Shown piece by piece: positions 1 through 10,441 of a stretch of 59,545 bases of DNA. Within the stretch, counting starts at the first letter, position 1. Every line of letters starts with the position of its first letter. Where the stretch lies: positions 1 to 59,545 of the forward strand of contig JAAEQW010000309.1 in assembly GCA_024231025.1 (NCBI GenBank), in the 5' to 3' direction. The stretch comes from Candidatus Omnitrophota bacterium. Its GTDB lineage: Bacteria > Omnitrophota > Gorgyraeia > Duberdicusellales > 4484-171. A program made the position numbers and the translations under genes. The notes beneath the pieces were generated by a model. That model did no database searches and had not been told where the DNA came from. It saw only the letters and a program-made list of their open reading frames with translations.

Positions 1-531
1 ATTCCGCCAACCGCCTATGCTCATTTGACAAAGGCTAATATTGACGACTGCGTTGAGTTGATCACATACCACTACTTAAGTCTCGATAAGAGCCGTGCAA
101 TACCGGTGATGATTGGTTTTTGTGACGAACTTGAACGTGATTTTTTTGAAAAATTTATTAGTGTTTCCGGAATTGGTCCGAAAGCTGCATTGCGTGCTTT
201 TGATAAGCCGATTCCCTTAATCGCGAAAGCGATCGAGAGCGGAGATTTAACTTTTTTGAAAACGTTGGCGGGGATTGGCGCTCAGAAAGCAAAACAGATT
301 GTGGCCCACTTACAAGGAAAAGTCGGTCGATTTGCTTTAATTAAAGATGAGCCGGCCATTACGCCGCAAAGAAATGAAATCGTAGAAGAGGCAAAGCAGG
401 TTTTAAAACGCTTGCAATACAATCCTAAAGAAGCAGAAGACATGGTTAAGCGCGCGTATGAGGCAAAACCAGATATTGATAATATTAGCGACTTTTTAAA
501 TGAAATATATCGTCAACGTAAAGTAATATGA
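1..531 (+). CDS. ruvA: Holliday junction DNA helicase subunit RuvA-like, 5' end cut by window edge
   Basis: Frame open from base 1; HhH motifs 'VSGIGPKAALRAF' and 'LAGIGAQKAKQIV' plus a C-terminal UBA-like tail. Confidence 0.85.
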   Translation: MPPTAYAHLTKANIDDCVELITYHYLSLDKSRAIPVMIGFCDELERDFFEKFISVSGIGPKAALRAFDKPIPLIAKAIESGDLTFLKTLAGIGAQKAKQIVAHLQGKVGRFALIKDEPAITPQRNEIVEEAKQVLKRLQYNPKEAEDMVKRAYEAKPDIDNISDFLNEIYRQRKVI

Positions 532-1184
532 GCGAAGAATTAAACGACATTCAACTTAAAACGATACTTGAGTCAATTCTCTTTGTTAATGAGAATCCGG
601 TTGAGACTTCAGAGTTTGTTCAGGTTTTGAGTGTTGATAAAAAGAAAATCGAAAAATTATTAATCGAACTTGGCCAAGATTATAAGAGCCGCGCTTCTGG
701 AATTTGCGTGGTCAAAGTAGCTGGGGGATATCAAATGTGCTCATCCCCTGATAATGCTGCTTGGGTCAAAAAGATGTTTCGCGAGCGCACAAAACAAAAA
801 ATGTCGGTTGCCGGCCTTGAAACGTTGGCAATCATTGCCTATAAGCAACCAATAACCAGAATGGAGATTGAGGCAATTCGCGGTGTCAACGCCGATGGCG
901 TTACAAGAAATCTTCTCAGTCTTGGTTTAATAAAGACTGCCGGTCGAAAAGAAGTTCCGGGTAGACCATTTTTACACATAACAACACGTAAATTTTTGGA
1001 GTATTTTGGTCTTAACAGTGTAAAAGATTTACCAAAATTAGAGGAGTTCGCGGCTTTAGCCGAAAAAGACAGCATTGTTGATGAAATAATTCACGCCGAT
1101 GAAGCAGGCGAAGGAAATACTAGTGAACAAAATGAAAGCGTAGTTTGTCAGGAAACTAACAATCAAGGGGAGGCTGAAAAATGA
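528..1184 (+). CDS. scpB: Segregation and condensation protein B
   Basis: ScpB winged-helix signature '[33 protein letters not shown]'; overlaps ruvA end. Confidence 0.93.
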   Translation: MSEELNDIQLKTILESILFVNENPVETSEFVQVLSVDKKKIEKLLIELGQDYKSRASGICVVKVAGGYQMCSSPDNAAWVKKMFRERTKQKMSVAGLETLAIIAYKQPITRMEIEAIRGVNADGVTRNLLSLGLIKTAGRKEVPGRPFLHITTRKFLEYFGLNSVKDLPKLEEFAALAEKDSIVDEIIHADEAGEGNTSEQNESVVCQETNNQGEAEK

Positions 1185-2284
1185 AATGTTATTTTACATC
1201 TGAATCTGTAGGGCATGGACATCCGGATAAAGTGTCAGACGCGATTTCCGATGCGGTATTGGATAAAATGCTAGAACAGGATCCAAAATCACGTGTTGCA
1301 TGTGAAACAATGTGCGCAAAAGGAACAATTGTTGTTTCCGGTGAGGTTACAACTCAAGCATATGTGGATGTCCAACGTGTGGTTGCTGATACTTTAACGC
1401 GTATTGGCTACAATGCGGATAATTTCGGTGTCCTAACTTCAATTCATACTCAATCACCGGATATCGCTCAGGGTGTTGACACCGGTGGAGCAGGTGATCA
1501 GGGCTTAATGTTTGGATATGCCTGTAAGCAAACCGAAGAATTGATGCCGTTGCCGATTAGTTTGGCTCATAAACTGGTTAAAACCCTTGACGAATACGGA
1601 CGTGGTACCGAATATTTACGACCGGATACAAAATCTCAGGTAACTATTGAGTATGAAGGTAAAGAACCGAAAAGAATTGAGGCGGTTGTTGTTGCGGCGT
1701 CGCATGATTCAACAGTTACTATGGATCAACTGCGTAAGGATATTCGTAAAAATGTAATTGATAAAGTTATCCCAGAAAAAATGATCGATAGCGATACCAA
1801 ATTCCATATTAACGCAACTGGTCGCTTTGAAGAACACGGTCCGGCGGCTGATGTTGGTTTAACTGGTCGCAAAATCATTGTTGATACTTATGGTGGGTGG
1901 TCACGTCACGGTGGAGGAGCGTTTTCCGGAAAAGATTCCACAAAAGTTGACCGTTCTGCCGCTTATATGGCGCGCTATATTGCAAAAAACATTGTTGCTG
2001 CTGATCTAGCTGATGAAGTAGAAATACAACTTGCTTATTGCATTGGTGTTGCTGAACCGGTTTCGGTTATGGTTGATAGCTTTGGAACCGGAAAAATCGA
2101 CGACAAAAAGCTTTCAGAAGCGGTAAGAGAGGTTTTTCCGCTATGCCCGCAGAAAATTATTGAACATTTAGAGCTTCGTAAGCCAGTTTTTGCTAAAACA
2201 TCGGCTTATGGACATTTTGGCAATCCTAACTTTCGTTGGGAAAAAGTTGATAAGGTTGAAGAACTTAAAAAAGCTGTTAAATAA
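1181..2284 (+). CDS. metK: S-adenosylmethionine synthetase
   Basis: '[22 protein letters not shown]', '[12 protein letters not shown]', '[19 protein letters not shown]'. Confidence 0.97.
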   Translation: MKCYFTSESVGHGHPDKVSDAISDAVLDKMLEQDPKSRVACETMCAKGTIVVSGEVTTQAYVDVQRVVADTLTRIGYNADNFGVLTSIHTQSPDIAQGVDTGGAGDQGLMFGYACKQTEELMPLPISLAHKLVKTLDEYGRGTEYLRPDTKSQVTIEYEGKEPKRIEAVVVAASHDSTVTMDQLRKDIRKNVIDKVIPEKMIDSDTKFHINATGRFEEHGPAADVGLTGRKIIVDTYGGWSRHGGGAFSGKDSTKVDRSAAYMARYIAKNIVAADLADEVEIQLAYCIGVAEPVSVMVDSFGTGKIDDKKLSEAVREVFPLCPQKIIEHLELRKPVFAKTSAYGHFGNPNFRWEKVDKVEELKKAVK

Positions 2285-2298
2285 ACCCCGGAGGAGTA

Positions 2299-3696
2299 AT
2301 GCAGGATTATAAAGTTGCGGATATTAATTTAGCTGATTTTGGCCGTCGAGAAATTGAGATTGCCGAGTTGGAAATGCCGGGTCTTATGGCGATTCGCCAA
2401 AAATACGGAAAAGAAAAACCGTTAAAAGATTTGCGAATTATGGGGTCGTTGCATATGACGGTTCAGACCGCTGTTTTAATTGAAACGCTAGTTGCTCTTG
2501 GCGCTGATGTGCGCTGGGCATCTTGTAATATTTTTTCAACTCAAGATCATGCTGCTGCGGCTATTGCTAAAACCGGCGTGCCTGTTTTTGCATGGAAGGG
2601 GGAAACCTTAGAAGAATATTGGCAATGTGCGCTCGCGGCTCTTTCTTTTTCGGGCGGTAAAGGACCGGAGCTTATTGTGGACGATGGCGGTGATGCAACT
2701 TTGCTTATTCATCTTGGCTACAAAGGTGAGAATGATGCATCTGTCTTAGACAAAAAACCTTCAAGTACCGAAGAGGGTGTAATTCTTCAGCTATTAAAGC
2801 AGGAATTAAAAAATGATCCTGATAAATGGCATCGTTTTGTTAAAGAGTGGAAAGGTGTTTCCGAAGAAACAACAACCGGTGTTCATCGTCTTTACCAAAT
2901 GCTTGAGAACAAAGAACTTCTTGTTCCGGCAATTAATGTGAATGATTCTGTAACAAAATCAAAGTTTGATAATCTATATGGTTGTCGTGAATCATTGGCC
3001 GACGGTATTAAGCGTGCTACTGATGTTATGGTAGCCGGAAAGGTGGTTTGTGTTGTTGGCTATGGTGACGTTGGAAAAGGGTGCGCTCAGTCGATGAAGG
3101 GTTTTGGTGCACGAGTGCTAATTACTGAAATTGATCCCATTTGCGCGCTTCAAGCGGCTTTAGAGGGGTTTGAAGTTACAACAGTAGAGGACGCGCTAGC
3201 GCAAGCTAATATTTTTGTGACCGCAACGGGTAATGAATCGGTTATTACAATTGAACATATGCGAAACATGAAGGATCAAGCTATTCTTTGTAATATTGGT
3301 CATTTTGATTCAGAAATCGAGGTCGACAAGTTATTCAGTGAAAAAGATATTAAGCGAGTTGAAATCAAACCCCAAGTTGATAAATTTACCTTTCCCGATA
3401 ACCATTCAATTTATTTATTAGCTGAGGGCAGACTTGTAAACCTTGGTTGTGCCACGGGGCATCCATCATTTGTTATGTCGAACTCATTCACTAATCAAGT
3501 GCTTGCACAAATAGATTTGGTAAAAAATAATTATGAGATTGGTGTATATCGATTATCAAAAAAACTTGATGAAGAAGTTGCTAGGCTTCACTTGGATAAA
3601 TTGGGAGTTAAACTAACGCAACTTACTTTGCGTCAAGCAGAATACATCGGAGTTAAAATCGATGGACCATATAAACCGGAGCACTATCGATACTAA
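2299..3696 (+). CDS. ahcY: Adenosylhomocysteinase
   Basis: '[21 protein letters not shown]', '[15 protein letters not shown]', C-terminal 'YKPEHYRY'. Confidence 0.97.
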   Translation: MQDYKVADINLADFGRREIEIAELEMPGLMAIRQKYGKEKPLKDLRIMGSLHMTVQTAVLIETLVALGADVRWASCNIFSTQDHAAAAIAKTGVPVFAWKGETLEEYWQCALAALSFSGGKGPELIVDDGGDATLLIHLGYKGENDASVLDKKPSSTEEGVILQLLKQELKNDPDKWHRFVKEWKGVSEETTTGVHRLYQMLENKELLVPAINVNDSVTKSKFDNLYGCRESLADGIKRATDVMVAGKVVCVVGYGDVGKGCAQSMKGFGARVLITEIDPICALQAALEGFEVTTVEDALAQANIFVTATGNESVITIEHMRNMKDQAILCNIGHFDSEIEVDKLFSEKDIKRVEIKPQVDKFTFPDNHSIYLLAEGRLVNLGCATGHPSFVMSNSFTNQVLAQIDLVKNNYEIGVYRLSKKLDEEVARLHLDKLGVKLTQLTLRQAEYIGVKIDGPYKPEHYRY

Positions 3697-3706
3697 AAAG
3701 TAAATT

Positions 3707-4660
3707 ATGAAAAAAATAGGAATTTTAACAAGAGATTGCGCGGGTGTTAATGCCTGCATTCGTTCGGTGGTTCGGGTTGCAGTTCATCAAGGTGTTGAAG
3801 TCCTGGGTGTTATGCGTGGATACGAAGGGTTAATCGACGGTGACTTTAAACAGCTTAATCGTCGTTCGGTTTCAGGGGTTATCGGTCTTGGCGGGACTAT
3901 TTTAAAGACAGCTCGTGCGAGTAGATTTCGAACTGAAAAATGGCAGATTGAGGCGGTTAAGAATATCAAAGATAATAATCTCGACGGTTTGATTGTTGTC
4001 GGAGGAAATGGTTCTTTGACTGCTGCACATATTTTAGCAAGCAAGTATGGCGTTCCATTGATTGGGATACCAGCAACAATTGATAATGATGTTAATGGTG
4101 TAAATGATACAATCGGAGCAGATACGGCAATTAACGTTGCGCTAGATGCACTAGATAAGATTCGCGACACTGCAACTTCTCTTGAGCGAATATTCGTTGT
4201 GGAGGTTATGGGGCGCGATTGCGGATATATTGCCTTGCAGGTTGCTTTAGCCGGAGGGTGTGAAGAGGTAATTTTGCCTGAGCGTGACTTTGATATTGAT
4301 GCAATGTGTGACGAGATCACCGCGGGAAACACGCGTGGTAAAGTGAGTTGGATAATTGCCGTGGCCGAGGGGAAAGCTAAAGCTTACGACATTGCCAATA
4401 AAATTAATGAAAAAACTGGCCTTGAAACCAGAGAGGTGGTTTTAGGTCATGTTCAACGAGGCGGAGCGCCTACTGCAAAAGATAGAATTTTAGCTGCTCG
4501 CTTAGGGCAGGCGGCGGTCAATAAATTGTTAAGTGGAGAAACCGACAAGTGCGTAACAATGTGTTGCGGCGAAACGAAAACGGTTTCGTTAGAAGAAGCA
4601 GTAAAGCCAAAAGCATTTAAGGTGGATTGCTGCTATCAACTAATAAAAATTCTTACATAA
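3707..4660 (+). CDS. pfkA: 6-phosphofructokinase family protein
   Basis: 'GIPATIDNDVNGVNDTIGADTAIN', 'VVEVMGRDCGYIAL', 'LGHVQRGGAPTAKDRILA'; GGNGS at the GGDGS position. Confidence 0.9.
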   Translation: MKKIGILTRDCAGVNACIRSVVRVAVHQGVEVLGVMRGYEGLIDGDFKQLNRRSVSGVIGLGGTILKTARASRFRTEKWQIEAVKNIKDNNLDGLIVVGGNGSLTAAHILASKYGVPLIGIPATIDNDVNGVNDTIGADTAINVALDALDKIRDTATSLERIFVVEVMGRDCGYIALQVALAGGCEEVILPERDFDIDAMCDEITAGNTRGKVSWIIAVAEGKAKAYDIANKINEKTGLETREVVLGHVQRGGAPTAKDRILAARLGQAAVNKLLSGETDKCVTMCCGETKTVSLEEAVKPKAFKVDCCYQLIKILT

Positions 4661-4661
4661 T

Positions 4662-6041
4662 ATGGTAATTTACAAAAAAGTTGCTGACATATTTAACTCT
4701 GGCATTATTGCCCAAGAAAATGGCCAAATTGTAATTCAGGATCAGAGTCAGTTTAATGACATCATGATCGACGATTTAGCAACTACGATTGCTAAGAGTG
4801 ATGATCCAAACATGAAAAAAATCTGCTATTGGATTGCTCACCAGGCGGCAATAAGCAGAGGTGTGGTTTCCTCATCAATTCAAGGGCTTTACAGCGCGAT
4901 GGGGCAAAAAAAGATAGGCGGCTTTACAGTTCCAGCGATTAACATTAGAACTTTAACCTACGATGTTGCGCGAGCGGTATTTCGGTGCGTGAAAAAAATC
5001 AATGCCGGAGCTTTCATCTTTGAAATCGCAACAAGTGAAATTGCCTATACTCAACAATGTCCGATGGAATATACTTCTGCGATTCTTCTTGCTGCATTAA
5101 AGGAGAATTATCGTGGACCAATTTTTATTCTTGGTGATCATTTTCAGGTGAAAGTAAACAAATATTTAAAAAACAGCGAAACAGAAATCAAGTTGCTGCG
5201 AACTTTGATTGATGATGCTATTGACGCGGGATTTTACAATATTGATATTGATGCTTCAACTTTGGTTGATTTGTCTGAAGAAAATGTTGATATTCAGCAA
5301 GAATTAAATTGTGAAGTGTCGGCATTGTTTACTAAGCATATTCGATCAGTTCAGCCTGAAGGTATTGAAATTTCAATTGGTGCTGAAATTGGCGAAGTTG
5401 GTGAGAGAAATTCAACTTCAAGTGATCTTAAAGCATTTATGGAGCGCTATATGGTGTCGACAAGCAGCCTTAAAGGCTTGTCGAAAATGAGTATACAAAC
5501 GGGAACCAGTCACGGAGGTGTTGTGCTGCCGGATGGTTCAATCGCAAAAGTTAAAATTGATTTCGATACCTTAAGAAGGTTGTCTGAAATTTGTCGTTCT
5601 AATTATGCGTTGGCGGGTTGCGTTCAACATGGTGCGTCAACACTTCCTAATGAGGCATTTCATACTTTTCCGCAGGTTGGTTGTGCTGAAATTCACTTGG
5701 CAACACAGTTTCAAAATATCATATATGAGCATATGCCGATTTCGTTAAAGGGTAGGATTTATGATTGGCTGAAGGAGAATTGCGCTAACGAAAGAAAGCC
5801 TGGCCAAACGGATGATCAGTTTATATATAAAACCAGAAAAAAAGCTCTTGGGCCGTTTAAGAAAGAAATTTTTTCTCTTCCACAAGATTTAAAGGATAAG
5901 ATATCTACCGTGCTGGAAGGTGAATTTGATTTTATGTTTAGTCAGTTACAAATTAGTGACACAAGGGAAATTGTTGATAAATATACCGATGTTGTTGCCG
6001 TTAAACACAATAAAGAACATTTTTTAAAAGATAAAGAATGA
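4662..6041 (+). CDS. Class II fructose-bisphosphate aldolase-like protein
   Basis: 'LGDHFQVK', 'GAEIGEVGE', 'GTSHGGV', 'HGASTLPNEAF', 'AEIHLATQFQN'; adjacent to pfkA. Confidence 0.8.
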   Translation: MVIYKKVADIFNSGIIAQENGQIVIQDQSQFNDIMIDDLATTIAKSDDPNMKKICYWIAHQAAISRGVVSSSIQGLYSAMGQKKIGGFTVPAINIRTLTYDVARAVFRCVKKINAGAFIFEIATSEIAYTQQCPMEYTSAILLAALKENYRGPIFILGDHFQVKVNKYLKNSETEIKLLRTLIDDAIDAGFYNIDIDASTLVDLSEENVDIQQELNCEVSALFTKHIRSVQPEGIEISIGAEIGEVGERNSTSSDLKAFMERYMVSTSSLKGLSKMSIQTGTSHGGVVLPDGSIAKVKIDFDTLRRLSEICRSNYALAGCVQHGASTLPNEAFHTFPQVGCAEIHLATQFQNIIYEHMPISLKGRIYDWLKENCANERKPGQTDDQFIYKTRKKALGPFKKEIFSLPQDLKDKISTVLEGEFDFMFSQLQISDTREIVDKYTDVVAVKHNKEHFLKDKE

Positions 6042-6185
6042 AATTCCAAATCACAAGCCACAAATTACGAATCACAAATGATACTCAGTTCCGAATTACC
6101 AAATAATTAAAACTGTTTGGGAAATTGGATTTATTGGTTATTGTGATTTGCTTGTAACTTGTGTATTGTATATTGTAATTTTTGA
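6042..6185. repeat. Intergenic imperfect inverted-repeat element built of repeated short AT-rich words
   Basis: Left arm 'aaattccaaatcacaagccacaaattacgaatcacaaa', right arm 'ttattgtgatttgcttgtaacttgtgtattgtatattgtaattt'. Confidence 0.5.
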
Positions 6186-6211
6186 CAGAATGCTTTTAAG
6201 TAAGGGGGAAC

Positions 6212-7891
6212 ATGAAACCAGCAAAAAAAATCACAACAGCGTCATCAAAAATGAAAAAGGGTCTTGAACGGATGCCTAATCGTGCGCTGCTTTATGGGAC
6301 GGGGCTTCATTCTTCGCATATGAAGCGGCCGTTTATTGGTATTGCTTCTTCTTTTACCGATATTATTCCTGGACACACAAATATGCGCACTCTTGAACGG
6401 TATATTGAACGAGGCATCGAGAATAAAAATGGAACACCTTTTATTTTTGGTGTACCTGGCATTTGTGACGGTATTGCGATGGGTCATGCCGGAATGAAGC
6501 AGTCGCTTCCTTCGCGGGAATTAATTGCCGATATCATTGAAAGCATTACTTCTGCGCATGCGCTTGACGGTTTAGTGCTGCTTACCAATTGTGATAAAAT
6601 TACTCCCGGAATGGTTATGGGTGCTTTGCGCCTTAATATTCCGACTATTGTTGTGACTGCTGGTCCAATGCTTGGTGGGCACCACGGCAGAAAGAGGCTT
6701 TCGTTGGTTCGTGATACATTTGAAGCTGTCGGGCGGTTTAAATCTGGTGAAATGGATGAATCTGAGAGAAAAGCATTAGAGACCGAAGCTTGCCCGTCTT
6801 GTGGGTCATGTCAGGGGATGTATACCGCAAACACGATGGCGTGTTTAGTTGAGGCAATGGGCATGTCACTGCCGCATTGTGCGGCTACTCCTGCTGTATT
6901 TAACCGAAAGACACGCATTGCCTATGAAAGTGGGCAAAAAATAGTTAATTTGGTTGAAAAGGATGTTAAATCTCGCAACATCGTGAATAAAAAATCATTA
7001 GAGAACGCAATTATGGCTGACATGGCGTTGGGTGGATCTACCAATTCGGTATTACACCTAATGGCAATTGCTCATGAAGCGAAAGTGAAGCTTGATTTAA
7101 GTGATTTTCACCGCATAAGTGAACAAACTTTTCACCTTGCCAACTTGCGTCCGGGTGGCGAACACTTTATGGAAGATCTCAACAACGCTGGTGGTATTCC
7201 TGCAATATTGCAGCGCTTATTTGAGAAATTGCAAGACAACCCAACCGTTTCTGGTAAAAAAATTAAACAAATTGCTCAAGAAGCAATTATATATGATAAT
7301 GATGTTATTCGTTCGATGCATAATCCATATCATAAAAAAGGTGGAATTGCTATTTTATATGGTAATTTAGCCGAAGATGGCTGCGTTATTAAGCAGTCGG
7401 CGGTTGAACCTGATACAATGAAGTTTACAGGCTTTGCTCATGTATTTAATTCAGAAGAAGAAGCAATGCACGCGATTTTAGGAAAAAAAATAAAAAAAGG
7501 CGAGGTTGTGGTTATACGCTATGAGGGTCCTTCAGGGGGGCCGGGCATGAGGGAGATGCTTTCTCCAACATCAGCAATTGTTGGTATGGGGTTGCATAAG
7601 TCAGTTGCTTTAATCACCGATGGTCGGTTTTCCGGTGGAACACGCGGTCCATGCGTTGGGCATATTTCACCTGAAGCAGCTGCCGGGGGGCTTTTAGCTT
7701 ACTTAAAAAATGGTGACGTAATTACAATTGATATAAAAAAACAAAGAATTGCCGTGAAACTAAGCGATAAAGAGATAGAGCAGCGCAAAAAGAAAATAAA
7801 AGTTTTGCCACCCAAAGCTAAAACCGGATATTTGTCTCGCTACTCTAAGATGGTAACGTCTGCATCAACCGGAGCAGTATTTAAAGATTAG
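6212..7891 (+). CDS. ilvD: Dihydroxy-acid dehydratase
   Basis: '[16 protein letters not shown]', '[26 protein letters not shown]', '[23 protein letters not shown]'. Confidence 0.97.
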   Translation: MKPAKKITTASSKMKKGLERMPNRALLYGTGLHSSHMKRPFIGIASSFTDIIPGHTNMRTLERYIERGIENKNGTPFIFGVPGICDGIAMGHAGMKQSLPSRELIADIIESITSAHALDGLVLLTNCDKITPGMVMGALRLNIPTIVVTAGPMLGGHHGRKRLSLVRDTFEAVGRFKSGEMDESERKALETEACPSCGSCQGMYTANTMACLVEAMGMSLPHCAATPAVFNRKTRIAYESGQKIVNLVEKDVKSRNIVNKKSLENAIMADMALGGSTNSVLHLMAIAHEAKVKLDLSDFHRISEQTFHLANLRPGGEHFMEDLNNAGGIPAILQRLFEKLQDNPTVSGKKIKQIAQEAIIYDNDVIRSMHNPYHKKGGIAILYGNLAEDGCVIKQSAVEPDTMKFTGFAHVFNSEEEAMHAILGKKIKKGEVVVIRYEGPSGGPGMREMLSPTSAIVGMGLHKSVALITDGRFSGGTRGPCVGHISPEAAAGGLLAYLKNGDVITIDIKKQRIAVKLSDKEIEQRKKKIKVLPPKAKTGYLSRYSKMVTSASTGAVFKD

Positions 7892-7909
7892 TTATAACTA
7901 CAATTAAAA

Positions 7910-8083
7910 ACTAAAAGCATAAAACGTAAAGCCATAATTCAAAGCTTAAAACTGTATTCGGAAAGTAAGCTATACGTGTGAAATGTGTTATAATTCAAAA
8001 ATCAGTTGAAAATATTGAGGTTTTAAGCGTTTTTAATTTCGAGCTATAGTTTTTCGCTTTTCGCTTTCAATTTTTAGTTTTCT
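7910..8083. repeat. Intergenic imperfect inverted-repeat element upstream of mreB
   Basis: Left 'aattaaaaactaaaagcataaaacgtaaagccataattcaaagcttaaaac' resembles the reverse complement of right 'gttttaagcgtttttaatttcgagctatagtttttcgcttttcgctttcaatttttagtttt'. Confidence 0.5.
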
Positions 8084-8132
8084 GGAGTTGACCAGTAAAA
8101 ATTTTTTGGGAAAACTCCATTTATAATTACTA

Positions 8133-8161
8133 TTGACATTGTACTGGTGCTTTGATAACCT
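8133..8161 (+). promoter_or_regulatory. Putative sigma70-type promoter of mreB
   Basis: TTGACA-17 bp-TAACCT, ending 9 nt before the ATG at 8171. Confidence 0.5.
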
Positions 8162-8170
8162 ATTTTTAGG

Positions 8171-9229
8171 ATGAAAACACGCAATATTATTATTAGAACA
8201 ATAAACGAACTGTTGGGAACATTCTCAAACGATGTCGGTATCGATTTGGGTACTGCAACTACTCTTGTTTATCTGCGAGGCGAAGGTATTGTTTTGTGTG
8301 AACCTTCAGTAGTTGCAATTTATAAAAATGCTGGAAATATCTTAGCGGTTGGTGAAGAAGCTAAAAGAATGCTTGGTAAAACACCTGGCAGTATTGTGGC
8401 CATTCGCCCGATGAAGGATGGTGTTATTGCTGACTTTGATATAACCGAAGAAATGCTGCGATACTTTATTCGAAAAGTGCACCCGCCACGTGTTTTTATT
8501 CGTCCAAGAATTGTTATTGCGGTTCCGTCAGGTATCACTGAGGTTGAAAAGCGAGCAGTTAAAGATTCAGCACTACGCGCTGGAGCAAGGGAAGTGATTC
8601 CACTGGAAGAGCCAATTGCTGCGGCGATCGGTGTAGGTTTGCCAATTGCTGAGCCACAGGGCAATATGATTATTGATATTGGCGGTGGAACAACTGAGAT
8701 TGCTGTAATTTCCTTAGGTGGTATAGTTTATGCTCGATCAATAAGAGTTGGTGGTGACGAAATGGATGAAGCGATTATCGAGCATATGAAAAAAACTTAC
8801 AATCTCATGATTGGCGTTAGAACTGCTGAAGAGATAAAGATTAAAGTTGGCTCGGCATGGCCCTTAGAAGAAGAGCTGACTATTGAAGTTAGGGGCCGAG
8901 ATTTGATTACCGGTTTACCTAAATTTATCAGAGCAAGCTCTGAAGAAATAAGAGAAGCCTTGCAGATCCCTCTAAAGGAGATTCTTGAGGCTACCAAAGT
9001 CACTCTAGAACGAACCCCTCCTGAATTAGCGGCTGATTTAATTGAGCGAGGAATTGTTTTATGCGGTGGGGGTTCATTGTTGCGTGGTTTAGATAAGTTA
9101 ATTTCAGAGGAGACAGGGTTGGCATCTTTTGTCGCCGATGATCCGCTAACTGCTGTAGCCCTGGGAACTGGAAAGATCCTCGAGGACCCAAAAATCCTAA
9201 AGAAGATTACCCTTGTATCTACCTTCTAA
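8171..9229 (+). CDS. mreB: Rod shape-determining protein MreB
   Basis: '[29 protein letters not shown]', '[19 protein letters not shown]'. Confidence 0.98.
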   Translation: MKTRNIIIRTINELLGTFSNDVGIDLGTATTLVYLRGEGIVLCEPSVVAIYKNAGNILAVGEEAKRMLGKTPGSIVAIRPMKDGVIADFDITEEMLRYFIRKVHPPRVFIRPRIVIAVPSGITEVEKRAVKDSALRAGAREVIPLEEPIAAAIGVGLPIAEPQGNMIIDIGGGTTEIAVISLGGIVYARSIRVGGDEMDEAIIEHMKKTYNLMIGVRTAEEIKIKVGSAWPLEEELTIEVRGRDLITGLPKFIRASSEEIREALQIPLKEILEATKVTLERTPPELAADLIERGIVLCGGGSLLRGLDKLISEETGLASFVADDPLTAVALGTGKILEDPKILKKITLVSTF

Positions 9230-9938
9230 AATACGATCCAAATATGTAGCGGTCGCTGCCCTTTTCGCTCTTCTTCTGCTTGTGCCTTTTAAAAATACAG
9301 TTCAGAATTTGTTTATATTTTTCTCTCAAAAATTTACAGTTAGCTCCAACAAAATCGATGCAAAGCTTACCGAATTAAAGAAACAAAACCTAAAGCTATC
9401 CTTAAAGCTCAGTGAATATCAGGATTTGGCCCAAGAGAATCAAAAGTTAAAAAAAGCATTAAATTTTAAAACCGACAAAGCATTAGAGTTAATCGGAGGT
9501 GAGATCATTTCATTTGATCCTTCCAGCTGGCGAAGGGTAGTTGCGATTAATATCGGAGAAAAAAACGGATTAAGCGAAGGTCTGTATGCGGTAGATGAAG
9601 GAGGTTGGCTGGTAGGTAAAATAACTTTGGTTAAGAAAAATTACTCAAGGCTAGTGTTCATTACTGATCCAGATTTTCGAATGCCTGTTTTTGTGGGCGA
9701 TAGTTCGTTTGGGTTTTTGCAAGGCGGCTTAGGGCAGATAAAGGTTCTTTATATTGAGAGCAATGACTCTGTTAAAAAAGGCGATAAGGTATGGTTTAGA
9801 ACACCTGTTTCTGCAATGCCGATATACATTGGTGAGATCCGAAATGTTAAAAAAACTTCAGATAGTCTTTTTCAGGATATCGACGTTAAGCTTTATTCTG
9901 AGGATACAGTATTTAGAAAAATATTCGTTATTAAATAA
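9213..9938 (+). CDS. mreC: Rod shape-determining protein MreC
   Basis: N-terminal TM plus coiled coil and the MreC core '[32 protein letters not shown]'; follows mreB. Confidence 0.9.
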   Translation: MYLPSKIRSKYVAVAALFALLLLVPFKNTVQNLFIFFSQKFTVSSNKIDAKLTELKKQNLKLSLKLSEYQDLAQENQKLKKALNFKTDKALELIGGEIISFDPSSWRRVVAINIGEKNGLSEGLYAVDEGGWLVGKITLVKKNYSRLVFITDPDFRMPVFVGDSSFGFLQGGLGQIKVLYIESNDSVKKGDKVWFRTPVSAMPIYIGEIRNVKKTSDSLFQDIDVKLYSEDTVFRKIFVIK

Positions 9939-10441
9939 TGCCATATAATAATATTTTCTCTAGCGCAGAAAAAGTTTTTAATATGAAGGAAAGGTATATA
10001 AGAATTATTCTTATATATTTTATTCTTTTATTAGTTGATTTAGTAAAACCTTTTGGTTATTCGTTGAATGTAGAATTTCTTTTTCTTGGTATTGTTTCGG
10101 TGTTTTTAATTTATCCATATTTTCCGGCGTTGGCCTGGGGTGGCATTTTCGGGTATTTTAAAGATGCGGTTTCCGGTGGTGGTGTACCACTTAATTTGAT
10201 CGAGTTTTTTTGCCTTTTTATGGTGATTCGTTTTGCTCTGCATAAGTTAAACAGAAAATTTGCTAAAGTGTTATTGATTTCTGTGATTCTTATAGTGCAT
10301 ATTATAATGCATAGTTTATATGTTGATATGTTCTCATTTGGTGGGGCGTTGATTTTCTTTATACAGTCAATTGTAATCTTCTTTCCTTTAAACTACTTAT
10401 TACGAAAATGGATGAAAATTTCACCCGTAGGGTATATTTAG
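9938..10441 (+). CDS. mreD: Rod shape-determining protein MreD-like membrane protein
   Basis: Small multi-TM protein between mreC and mrdA; 'WGGIFGYFKDAVSGG'. Confidence 0.75.
   Translation: MPYNNIFSSAEKVFNMKERYIRIILIYFILLLVDLVKPFGYSLNVEFLFLGIVSVFLIYPYFPALAWGGIFGYFKDAVSGGGVPLNLIEFFCLFMVIRFALHKLNRKFAKVLLISVILIVHIIMHSLYVDMFSFGGALIFFIQSIVIFFPLNYLLRKWMKISPVGYI

Noticed and set aside
3787-4332. 181-aa minus-strand ORF inside pfkA
   Set aside because: Antisense to a clearly conserved gene; Ser/Pro-rich shadow composition and no recognisable motif
8320-8664. 114-aa minus-strand ORF inside mreB (and other antisense ORFs such as 9000-9191, 17562-17945, 33825-34247, 46945-47205, 49236-49550)
   Set aside because: Shadow ORFs opposite strongly supported CDSs, with no domain signal or plausible RBS evidence
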